Positions 25,739 through 32,608 of a stretch of 64,000 bases of DNA are shown in pieces. The stretch comes from Rarobacter incanus (GTDB taxonomy: Bacteria > Actinomycetota > Actinomycetes > Actinomycetales > Cellulomonadaceae): positions 2,294,001-2,358,000 of the forward strand of contig NZ_VFNV01000001.1 in NCBI RefSeq assembly GCF_006715765.1, written 5' to 3'. The position numbers were made by a program, and so were the translations under genes. Under the pieces are notes generated by a model that saw nothing but the letters and a program-made list of their open reading frames with translations, searched no databases and was not told where the DNA came from. Every line of letters starts with the position of its first letter. Position 1 is the first letter of the stretch.

Positions 25739-26929
25739 TCAGCTGACGCCGAGCCGGTTTTGCAGGACGAGCGCCATCGCGCCCAAAAGAACCAGGTCCT
25801 GGCCCTGATCGCTTGTCCTGATGGTGAGGGTGTCGTGCGAATCGGACATCGTTCGGCGCTGGACTATTTCCAGCGCGGCGTTGGCGATTTCATTGCCAAC
25901 AAGGTCGGGGGGGCCCGCAAGGACCACCTCGGCCAGGTTCAGTGCGCCGATCACGGGAGCCAGCGCGACTCCGAGGCGCTGACCGGCCTCACGCAGGATG
26001 TCATCGCGGGCGGCGCCCGCGGCGTCCATGGCGGCGCGCAGGTTGGGCACGGACAGCCAGTGCTCAAGCACCTGGTCGCGGCTGTAATCGGCACCCAGCC
26101 CAAGGTCGGTTCCGACCATCACCTGACCGATCTCACCGGATGCGTAGCGGCTTCCCATCACAAGGCGGCCATCGACGATCAATCCGGCGCCAACGCCGTG
26201 CCCGATCGTGACGAGCATGAGATCGTCGCTCGCATCGCCGAGAGCGTGCTCGGCGATGGCGGCAGCATTGGCGTCGTTGGCGATCACGGTGGGGATTCCG
26301 GTGGCCGTCTCCAGGTTGGACCGCAGGGCCTCGTCGTGCCACCCGAGGTTGGGAGCGGTGCGGACCGTGCCGAGATCATCGACGACGCCGGGGGTGCCGA
26401 CGCCCATTCCCAGGATCGCGACGGGGGACGCGGCGGCCAGGTCATTCGCGAGCCGCACCGTGAGCGCGGTGACCTCGTTGCCGCGTGCGCCGCCAAGGGG
26501 GATTTCCGCGCGCTCAATCACGTTGCCGGCTATGTCAATGATCGCGCCCCGCAGCAGTTCGTGGCCGGATAGGTCCAGGCATACGGTCGCGTGCGCCGAG
26601 CGCGCCAGGTCGATGAGGACGGCGGGCTTGCCCGGCCCGCGGGCCTCCCGAGTCCCGAGGGAGTAGACCAGGGATTCGTCGGCGAGCTGCGCGACCAGGT
26701 CGGAGACGGTGGCCTTGGTGAGCTTGGTCGCGCGGGCAATGTCCGCGCGGCTTATGGGCCCGTGGGTGTAAAGCGTCTGCAAGACGAGCCGGCGGTTGTG
26801 CCAGCGGCTGTCTCCGGGTTGGGCCTTGATGCTCGCGCGGGGACCGCCCGCGATGCGCGGGGGGTGGCCAACTGATTCAATGGCGGATAGCTCGAAATTC
26901 GCCGGGCTGTTAGTCGTGACCTTAGTCAT
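25739..26929 (-). CDS. ROK family transcriptional repressor (NagC-like)
   Basis: 396 residues from MTKVTTNSPANFELS. An N-terminal winged HTH (RLVLQTLYTHGPISRADIAR, then TKLTKATVSDLVAQLADE) near residues 48-85 is fused to a ROK sugar-binding domain with GVGTPGVVDDLGTV near 175 and VANDANAAAIAEHA near 215. The zinc-binding Cys cluster of ROK kinases is absent, so it senses sugar rather than phosphorylating it. ATG 26929 lies 7 bases after a -10 element, so the message is probably leaderless. A palindrome overlaps that promoter, implying autorepression and control of nagBA. It may head the importer operon. Confidence 0.92.
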   Translation of the reverse strand: MTKVTTNSPANFELSAIESVGHPPRIAGGPRASIKAQPGDSRWHNRRLVLQTLYTHGPISRADIARATKLTKATVSDLVAQLADESLVYSLGTREARGPGKPAVLIDLARSAHATVCLDLSGHELLRGAIIDIAGNVIERAEIPLGGARGNEVTALTVRLANDLAAASPVAILGMGVGTPGVVDDLGTVRTAPNLGWHDEALRSNLETATGIPTVIANDANAAAIAEHALGDASDDLMLVTIGHGVGAGLIVDGRLVMGSRYASGEIGQVMVGTDLGLGADYSRDQVLEHWLSVPNLRAAMDAAGAARDDILREAGQRLGVALAPVIGALNLAEVVLAGPPDLVGNEIANAALEIVQRRTMSDSHDTLTIRTSDQGQDLVLLGAMALVLQNRLGVS

Positions 26930-26932
26930 GTA

Positions 26933-26953
26933 AGTTAGTACAGCGTACAAACT
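26933..26953. promoter_or_regulatory. 21-bp palindromic operator of the amino-sugar regulon
   Basis: AGTTAGTAC-AGC-GTACAAACT is a dyad with 8 of 9 pairs matching per arm. It covers the -10 element of the repressor promoter and ends six bases before the -35 element of the divergent nagB promoter. ROK repressors bind such dyads, so this is the natural site for the repressor encoded next to it. Confidence 0.65.
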
Positions 26954-26987
26954 AAAAGTTGGCAACCCCGGATAGAAGGATTTACAC
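26937..26987. promoter_or_regulatory. Overlapping back-to-back promoters for repressor and nagBA
   Basis: Minus strand: TTGCCA (26965-26960), 17-base spacer, TGTACT (26942-26937), then 7 bases to the repressor ATG. Plus strand: TTGGCA (26959-26964), 17-base spacer, TTACAC (26982-26987), about 59 bases before nagB. The two -35 elements overlap in TTGGCAA, so the polymerases would exclude each other. Confidence 0.55.
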
Positions 26988-27045
26988 ATCCGAAACGCAG
27001 CGGGGGAGCGGCCAATGTTCGCTTCGCAGGCTTGAGGAGGCCACC

Positions 27046-27837
27046 ATGCAGGTTGTGATTCTCGACGATCCCGAGTCGGTCGCGGAGTTTGCCGCGCGCC
27101 GCATCGCACACGTCATCGCCGTGGCCGCGAGCCGGGGAAGGGCGGGCGCCATCGGTGTGGCGACCGGTTCGTCGCCGCTCGGAACATACCGGCACCTCGC
27201 CGACCTGGCCGCAGCCGGGCAACTGGACCTGGCGCACGTCAGCGCGTTCGCGCTCGACGAATACGTCGGCCTGCCCTACGACCACCCCGAGAGCTACCAC
27301 GCCGTCATAGCGCGCACGGTGACCGAACCACTGGGATTGGACCCCGCGCTGGTGCACGTGCCCGACGGCGCCGCCACCGACCCGCAGGCGGCATGCGCCC
27401 GCTACGAGGAGTTGATTCGCGGCGCCGGCGGAATCGACATTCAACTTTTAGGAATCGGCGCCAACGGGCACATCGGTTTCAACGAGCCCACAAGCTCCCT
27501 CACCTCGCGCACGCGCATCAAGACGCTCGCGCAGCGCACCCGCGAGGACAACGCGCGATTCTTCGACTCGCCGGATCAGGTGCCCATCCACTGCATCACG
27601 CAGGGACTCGGCACTATCGCTGACGCCGGTCAGGCGCTGCTGGTCGCGACCGGGGGATCCAAGGCGGCTGCGGTGGCCGCCATGGTCGAGGGCCCCGTCA
27701 CGTCCATGTGCCCGGCATCCGTGCTGCAAATGCACCCCCACGCCACCGTTGTTGTCGATGACGAGGCCGCCTCGCGCCTGACCATGCGCGATTATTACCA
27801 GGACGTGTTCCGCAGGCTCCCGGGCACCGACCGATAG
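27046..27837 (+). CDS. nagB: Glucosamine-6-phosphate deaminase
   Basis: 263 residues from MQVVILDDPESVAEF, with GAGGAGG six bases before the ATG. It converts glucosamine-6-phosphate to fructose-6-phosphate and ammonia. ATGSSPLGTYRHL near residue 41 binds phosphate, FALDEYVGLPYDHPESYH near 68 carries the catalytic Asp, and LGIGANGHIGFNEPTSS near 136 holds the Asn-Gly-His active-site block. Length matches bacterial NagB. It is followed after 6 bases by nagA. Confidence 0.97.
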   Translation: MQVVILDDPESVAEFAARRIAHVIAVAASRGRAGAIGVATGSSPLGTYRHLADLAAAGQLDLAHVSAFALDEYVGLPYDHPESYHAVIARTVTEPLGLDPALVHVPDGAATDPQAACARYEELIRGAGGIDIQLLGIGANGHIGFNEPTSSLTSRTRIKTLAQRTREDNARFFDSPDQVPIHCITQGLGTIADAGQALLVATGGSKAAAVAAMVEGPVTSMCPASVLQMHPHATVVVDDEAASRLTMRDYYQDVFRRLPGTDR

Positions 27838-27843
27838 GACATC

Positions 27844-29064
27844 ATGGACCGGACATCGCTGATTACCGCCGCCCGCGTCGTGACGGCAACCCGCAGCTAC
27901 GCGCCCGGATGGGTGCTGATACGGGGGGAACTCGTCCTTGAATGTGGCGAGGGGCAGCCGCCCGCCGTTCCCGCATCCGTCACCGATATGGGGCAATCGA
28001 CCATCGTCCCCGGATTCGTCGACATGCACGTTCACGGCGGCGGGGGAGGCACCTTCGCGGGAACCGATCGGGCAGCGGCGCTGATCGCGCGGGCGGCCCA
28101 CCTCGAACGCGGGACCACCACGACGATGGCGTCGCTGGTCACGCAGACCCCCGCCCAACTCCTGGCCGCGGTGATGATGAACGCGCAATTGTGCCGCGAA
28201 GGCCACGTTCGCGGAATACATCTCGAGGGGCCGTGGATCAGCCCGCAAAGAAAGGGCGCGCACCCCCTCGAACTGCTGCGTGACCCAGACCTGGAGGAGA
28301 TCGATGCCCTCATCGAAGCCGGCGACGGCTACCTGAAAATGGTGACCATGGCGCCCGAGCGGGCGGGGGCCATCGCCGCAATCGAGCGATTCGTGGATGC
28401 GGGCGTCGTGGTGGCGGTGGGACACACCGACGCCGATTACGCCACCACCGAGCGTGCAATCGACGCGGGCGCGACCGTGGCGACCCACCTATTCAACGCC
28501 ATGCGCCCCCTTGGGCACCGCGAACCCGGGCCCATTCTCGCGCTCGCGCGTGACCCCCGCGTCACCCTCGAGCTGATCGGCGACGGCGTCCACGTGCACC
28601 CCGACCTAGTGGACTACTCGCGCTGTGTTGCGGGCCGCGACAGGACCGTATTCGTTACCGATGCCATGGCCGCGGCGTGCTGCGACGATGGCGACTACGT
28701 GTTGGGAGCCCTGCCCGTCGAGGTGGTGGGCGGCGTTGCGCACATCGCGGGAACGGACACGATTGCCGGATCGACAACGACCATGGAGGCGAATTTCCGG
28801 GCCGCGCTGCGCCCGGGGTTCGCGGGGCAAAACGGTGCGCGGCCTGCCTCTCGCGATGAGTCGCCTGGCGCGGTGAAATGCGACCCATTGCAGGTTCCAG
28901 ACGACATCGTGATTGGCGCGGTCCGGGCCTGCGCGACGCTGCCCGCCGCGGCGATGGGATGGGATGAGGCGGGGGATCTGTCGGCCGGAAAGGCGGCCAA
29001 TATGGCGGTGCTCAATGCGGCCGGTGAGGTGACGAAAGTGATACTCGCGGGCCGGGCACTGTAG
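27844..29064 (+). CDS. nagA: N-acetylglucosamine-6-phosphate deacetylase
   Basis: 406 residues of the amidohydrolase superfamily. It removes acetate from GlcNAc-6-phosphate. VDMHVHGGGGG near residue 59 and HLEGPWISPQRKGAH near 123 (metal-binding Glu) open the barrel; VGHTDADYATTERAIDAG near 196 and THLFNAMRPLGHREPG near 216 carry metal and substrate His; TDAMAAACC near 274 holds the catalytic Asp. The barrel is complete and length is normal. It forms a two-gene operon with nagB, and its product feeds NagB. Confidence 0.96.
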   Translation: MDRTSLITAARVVTATRSYAPGWVLIRGELVLECGEGQPPAVPASVTDMGQSTIVPGFVDMHVHGGGGGTFAGTDRAAALIARAAHLERGTTTTMASLVTQTPAQLLAAVMMNAQLCREGHVRGIHLEGPWISPQRKGAHPLELLRDPDLEEIDALIEAGDGYLKMVTMAPERAGAIAAIERFVDAGVVVAVGHTDADYATTERAIDAGATVATHLFNAMRPLGHREPGPILALARDPRVTLELIGDGVHVHPDLVDYSRCVAGRDRTVFVTDAMAAACCDDGDYVLGALPVEVVGGVAHIAGTDTIAGSTTTMEANFRAALRPGFAGQNGARPASRDESPGAVKCDPLQVPDDIVIGAVRACATLPAAAMGWDEAGDLSAGKAANMAVLNAAGEVTKVILAGRAL

Positions 29065-29071
29065 GCCCCGG

Positions 29072-29099
29072 GCGGCGGGCTCGGGCGGCCACCCGCCGC
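29072..29099 (+). terminator. Hairpin after nagA
   Basis: GCGGCGGG and CCCGCCGC pair over 8 bp with a 12-base loop, starting 8 bases after the nagA stop. No T run. Confidence 0.45.
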
Positions 29100-29120
29100 G
29101 GCGCCGCTGCGGGCGTAAGG

Positions 29121-29579
29121 CTATTCGCAGTGAGCGGTCACGGTCGTGGCCGTCAGGGCATCGGAAAGGTCAGTCAACCCGGGTTGGGTCAGGCCAAGGG
29201 AATCGGGAACGTTGAGCTCCACCGCCGGGGTCCGGCCGTAGGTCGTGAAGCGCCAACCGGTGGATACCTTCGCTGAAATCCAGTCAACCGTCGTGTCACC
29301 GTACGTCACCGAAAGGCAATCGGCGCTGGGGCCGGGTTGCTGCACACCACACTGCAAGGTGATCGCCTTCCCAGCATCTCCCCAGGCGGTGGTGGACTGG
29401 CTGGTTGTCTGGCGGCGCGCAAGCCCGTCGAGGGTTTCCGGGGTGCGCACCAGCACCATCCCGCAGGCCGGGTCCGTCGCGTCGGTTCCGGCCTCGACCG
29501 CGATTGTCGGGGCGCAGCCCCCGGCGATCAGGGCAGATAGCGCGGCCGCCGCCGCCAGGATCCGAGGAAGAGTGCTCAC
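29121..29579 (-). CDS. DUF3515 family lipoprotein
   Basis: 152 residues. The signal peptide ends in the lipobox LIAGGC (Cys near residue 22). Then come a conserved second Cys, VRTPETLDGLARRQTTSQST, TAWGDAGKAITLQCGV and VDWISAKVSTGWRFTTYGR, the pattern of DUF3515 proteins. It should be anchored on the outer face of the membrane. Its biochemical role is unknown. In many Actinobacteria it sits between ddl and thiL; here thiL is adjacent and divergent. Confidence 0.85.
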   Translation of the reverse strand: MSTLPRILAAAAALSALIAGGCAPTIAVEAGTDATDPACGMVLVRTPETLDGLARRQTTSQSTTAWGDAGKAITLQCGVQQPGPSADCLSVTYGDTTVDWISAKVSTGWRFTTYGRTPAVELNVPDSLGLTQPGLTDLSDALTATTVTAHCE

Positions 29580-29650
29580 CCGCTCAGCCTAGCGCGGGGG
29601 AATGCGGTGCCGCGCATCGCGCCGCGGGCATTGACGGTTAGGGTGAAGCA

Positions 29651-30649
29651 ATGACCGAACGCGTCCAAGACCTTGACGAGGCAGAACTACTCACCCGCAT
29701 ATTTGCCGTGTTGGGAAGCGCGAGCGCCGCGTCAACCCTGCTCGGCCCCGGAGACGATTCGGCGATCGTGGCGGCCGCGGACGGCAGATTCACCATTTCC
29801 ACAGACCTACTGGTCGAAGGGCACCATTTCCGGCGTGACTGGTCCAGCGGCTACGACATCGGATGGCGTGCCGCAATGCAAAACATGGCGGATGCGGCCG
29901 CAATGGGCGCGCGGCCAACGGCACTCACGGTGGGATTGGTGCTTCCGGCGGACACCGAGGTCGCCTTCGTCCAGGAGCTTGCTCGCGGATTCGTTGACGC
30001 CGGCGGGCCCTGGGCGCTCGACGTAGTCGGCGGGGATTTGGTGGCGGGACCGTGCCTGATGGTCGCCGTCACCGTCACGGGAGATTTGGGTGCGGCGCCC
30101 GCGGTACTGCGCAGCGGCGCCCGCCCGGGCGACGTGCTGGCGCTTGCGGGCCGCTGCGGATGGTCCGCCGCCGGACTCGCCGTCCTGGGATCGGGGCGCC
30201 TCGACGAAACCGTCACCCGCACGCATCCCCAGGTCCGTGCCGTGATAGAGGCCTTCAGGCGACCCGTGGCGGCCATCGCCGAGGGGGTCGCGGCGCGCCC
30301 GCACGCCCACGCCATGATGGATGTGTCCGACGGGTTGGTTCGCGATGCAGCCAGGATCGCCGCCGCGTCCGGGGTCAGCATCGAGCTGCGTGAACCCGAG
30401 ATCGCCTTGGCGCGGGACGCCGAACTGCTCGGCGCCGTAGCGGAGTTCCTGGGGGACCCCGGCCTGGTTCGCGCATGGCTGCTCGGCGGCGGCGAGGATC
30501 ACGCGATGCTAGCCGCATTCCCGGCCGATGCCGTGCCGGCAGGCTTCGCCCCGGTCGGGGCCGTCAAGGCGCGCGCGGGCCAAGCGCCCGCTGTGACGGT
30601 TGCCGGGGCGGAGCCGCACGTGCGCGGGTGGGATCACTTTCGCCGGTAG
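29651..30649 (+). CDS. thiL: Thiamine-monophosphate kinase
   Basis: 332 residues of the PurM-like fold. It phosphorylates thiamine monophosphate to the cofactor thiamine pyrophosphate. LLGPGDDSAIVAA near residue 31 and FTISTDLLVEGHHFRRDW near 48 bind substrate and metal; AAMQNMADAAAMGARPTAL near 74 is a family block; MMDVSDGLVRDAARIA near 222 carries the second metal site; GGGEDHAMLAAF ends the active site. Its last 16 bases overlap the convergent GNAT gene. Confidence 0.96.
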   Translation: MTERVQDLDEAELLTRIFAVLGSASAASTLLGPGDDSAIVAAADGRFTISTDLLVEGHHFRRDWSSGYDIGWRAAMQNMADAAAMGARPTALTVGLVLPADTEVAFVQELARGFVDAGGPWALDVVGGDLVAGPCLMVAVTVTGDLGAAPAVLRSGARPGDVLALAGRCGWSAAGLAVLGSGRLDETVTRTHPQVRAVIEAFRRPVAAIAEGVAARPHAHAMMDVSDGLVRDAARIAAASGVSIELREPEIALARDAELLGAVAEFLGDPGLVRAWLLGGGEDHAMLAAFPADAVPAGFAPVGAVKARAGQAPAVTVAGAEPHVRGWDHFRR

Positions 30650-31152
30650 CGGAGCTCTAGGACGTCGGTGTTGTCGAAGGTCGCCATGCGTTCGACGCCG
30701 TCCTCGCTAAAGCCGTGGCGCCGGTAGAATTGCCGCGCCCGATCGTTGTCGGCAAGCACCCACAGCGTGACGTCGTTGGCCGCGGGTACGTGGTCAATCA
30801 CCGTCCGCATGAGCGCGCGCGCCACGCCGCGGCCCCACACCTGCGGGTGCAGGTATAAAGTCAACAACTCCAGCGTGAGCCTGCCCGCATCCTCATCGCG
30901 CGATTCGCCCAGCGATGCGAATCCGACGACGGCCGAAGCGCCCGTCGTGGCAACCCACGTTCGGTGCGTCGGGCTGGCCAACTCGCGCGACCAGCGGACC
31001 GCCCGCTCGGCGACGTCGATGCCGCTCAAGTAGGTGTCCGGAATCACGCCTGAGTATGCCTGGCGCCACGAGGTAACGTGCACCCCGGCGATTGACGCGG
31101 CGTCCTCGGGTCGGGCCACGCGTATGGAGAACTCAAGGGGTGTTCCGTCCAT
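30634..31152 (-). CDS. GNAT family N-acetyltransferase
   Basis: 172 residues. The acetyl-CoA-binding motif A is LTLYLHPQVWGRGVARALMR near residues 93-112, followed by LWVLADNDRARQFYRRHGFS near 130. The N-terminus IRVARPEDAASIAGVHVTSW is typical of amine or amino-acid acetyltransferases. The substrate is unknown. It overlaps the end of thiL tail-to-tail. Confidence 0.9.
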   Translation of the reverse strand: MDGTPLEFSIRVARPEDAASIAGVHVTSWRQAYSGVIPDTYLSGIDVAERAVRWSRELASPTHRTWVATTGASAVVGFASLGESRDEDAGRLTLELLTLYLHPQVWGRGVARALMRTVIDHVPAANDVTLWVLADNDRARQFYRRHGFSEDGVERMATFDNTDVLELRYRRK

Positions 31153-31288
31153 GCCTTCTAGCGTGCCACGACCGGTGGGTAACGCAACAGGTACACGCCG
31201 GTAAATTTATGCCGTTTTGTTCTGATTGGTGTTGGCGGTTCGGCGGGGCGCAGCCCCGCCCGCGAGCCGGATCCCCGGTTGGGCCCTA

Positions 31289-31333
31289 TACGTCCGCGGG
31301 CCCCCGGTTTGCACCGAGGGGCCCGCGGACGTA
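31289..31333. terminator. Very stable 20-bp hairpin
   Basis: TACGTCCGCGGGCCCC (31289-31304) pairs perfectly with GGGGCCCGCGGACGTA (31318-31333), and four more pairs (CGGT/ACCG) extend inward to a TTGC loop past one bulged A. It lies 14 bases after the stop of the basic secreted protein gene and probably ends that message. Confidence 0.65.
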
Positions 31334-31347
31334 CGCGTCCTGCGAAT

Positions 31348-32166
31348 CTACCGCTTCTTGTACTTGGCGGTGTACGAATAGGCGGGCCCATGCTTCGACT
31401 TCGCGACCTTGACCTTCACCTTGGCCGGTAGCTTTACGCCGCTCAGCTTGAGCTTGGCGCGCGCGCTAGAACTCTGGCGCTTGAGCTTGAAGGCCTTCTT
31501 GATCTTTTTGTATTTCTTCTTGCCCTTGCTCTTGACGTATACCCGCACCTTCGAGCCCGCATATGCCTCAGGGGTGTAAAGGTAGGTGTCCGCCCGTCCC
31601 TTGCGGACATAGAGGTACGAACTGAACGATGTCTTCTGCTTCGCCCATGACTTCGATCCATTCACCGTGATCGTCAGGGTGCCCCGCTTCGTGACGGTGA
31701 TGTCCTCGTTGGCTGTCGTTGTGGCACTGAGCTTGACATTGACGTCAACCCGATAGACGCCGGGGCTCTTGTATTGGTTGAGCTCCAGCTGCCAGAACTT
31801 GTCGGTTCCCGGGCCGGCGGTGTGGGAGGTGCGCGAGCTCACATACAGTTTCGGCACGTAGGACTTGTCGGGGGAACTCACGACGGACACGTCCGCCGTA
31901 ATGAAGTACGAGGCGTACTTGATCCCGTCACCATTGGAATCTGAGTAGTCGCTTTGCGCCGCCGGGCCGTTGAATGTGATGTTGAGCGGCACGTACTTCG
32001 AACCGTCGGCGGGCAGGGTGACCGTCTTCGGTGCCTGTGGGAACGTCACCGAGGTGAACGCCCCCACCCCGGCGGCCTGCGCAGCGGGGGCACCGAGCGC
32101 AACGGTCCCACCCGCAAGGATCAGCGAGAGCGCGATTGCGGCCGATTTCAGTCTTATGCGAGTCAT
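31348..32166 (-). CDS. Secreted protein with strongly basic C-terminus, unknown
   Basis: 272 residues. A clear signal peptide, MTRIRLKSAAIALSLILAGG, ends near AQA-AGV (residue 33). The next 130 residues are polar and rich in Thr, Ser, Tyr and beta-prone segments, resembling an Ig-like secreted domain. From about residue 185 the protein becomes extremely Lys-rich (YVKSKGKKKYKKIKKAFKLK, ending in KYKKR). There is no sortase motif, lipobox or second membrane segment. It could bind acidic cell-wall polymers or nucleic acid, but no family is recognised. The upstream region holds a Crp-like site. Confidence 0.7.
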   Translation of the reverse strand: MTRIRLKSAAIALSLILAGGTVALGAPAAQAAGVGAFTSVTFPQAPKTVTLPADGSKYVPLNITFNGPAAQSDYSDSNGDGIKYASYFITADVSVVSSPDKSYVPKLYVSSRTSHTAGPGTDKFWQLELNQYKSPGVYRVDVNVKLSATTTANEDITVTKRGTLTITVNGSKSWAKQKTSFSSYLYVRKGRADTYLYTPEAYAGSKVRVYVKSKGKKKYKKIKKAFKLKRQSSSARAKLKLSGVKLPAKVKVKVAKSKHGPAYSYTAKYKKR

Positions 32167-32297
32167 GAGTGGTTCGCTTTCGTAGGTTGGGTCCCGTGCC
32201 CCCGTGGAACCCGATGGTGGTAAACGTGTGGTGTTACGTTCACAGGTTGCCCGCTGTGCGCAAGATGTGCGCGTTGAAACGGCACAAATCGACCTAA

Positions 32298-32313
32298 TGT
32301 GACAAGCATCACG
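32298..32313. promoter_or_regulatory. Crp/GlxR-like binding site
   Basis: TGTGA-CAAGCA-TCACG matches the TGTGA-N6-TCACA consensus of the Crp family at 9 of 10 defined positions. It lies 132 bp upstream of the secreted-protein gene (minus) and 129 bp upstream of the cimA leader promoter (plus), so either could be its target. Confidence 0.45.
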
Positions 32314-32426
32314 TTGAATGAGTAATGGAGGTTGGAGCATAATGCGGGATTGCTCCCAACGGGGGTAGCGACACCCGGGGGAGGGGCGGCGCTCGTTCGT
32401 GAATCGACCCGTCGCGGCGGCCAACA

Positions 32427-32456
32427 TTGCCGTCATCCGGGCACCCGTGCCACAAT
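32427..32456 (+). promoter_or_regulatory. Promoter of the cimA leader
   Basis: TTGCCG (32427-32432) and CACAAT (32451-32456) have an 18-base spacer. Transcription would start six to seven bases on, at or next to the GTG of the leader peptide (32463), so the leader is probably leaderless. Confidence 0.55.
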
Positions 32457-32462
32457 GACTGG

Positions 32463-32498
32463 GTGAGCGGTGAAATCATTATTCGCGAGCGCGCCTGA
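32463..32498 (+). CDS. Isoleucine-rich leader peptide of cimA
   Basis: An 11-codon frame encodes MSGEIIIRERA and starts with GTG. Codons 5-7 are ATC-ATT-ATT, three consecutive isoleucines. It lies directly upstream of an intrinsic terminator and the isoleucine-pathway gene cimA. No ribosome site precedes it, but the promoter places the transcript start at the GTG, as for other actinobacterial leaderless leader peptides. Ribosome stalling at the Ile codons under isoleucine starvation would favour read-through. This is inference from layout; expression is untested. Confidence 0.65.
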   Translation: MSGEIIIRERA

Positions 32499-32548
32499 GA
32501 TCACTTCGATCCCGGACGCGCTAACCTCCCCTGCCGGGAGGTTTTTTT
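32491..32548 (+). promoter_or_regulatory. Transcription attenuator of cimA (competing hairpins and terminator)
   Basis: The terminator is AACCTCCC (32523-32530) paired with GGGAGGTT (32536-32543), a 5-base loop, and a run of seven T from 32542 to 32548. Two alternative pairings are visible: an AGCGCG/CGCGCT stem from within the last leader codons to about 32522, and TCCCGG just upstream with CCGGGA of the terminator 3' arm. The second would prevent termination. Stalling on the Ile codons would cover the first stem's 5' arm and free the antiterminator. Confidence 0.65.
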
Positions 32549-32608
32549 ATTGCCTCGCACTCGCTTCGGACCAGCGTCGATCCCGGCGCCCAGGAAAGGG
32601 ACACCACG

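Noticed and set aside
32523-32548. T-box or riboswitch upstream of cimA
   Set aside because: No T-box sequence or long structured aptamer; the short Ile-rich leader frame explains the terminator better.
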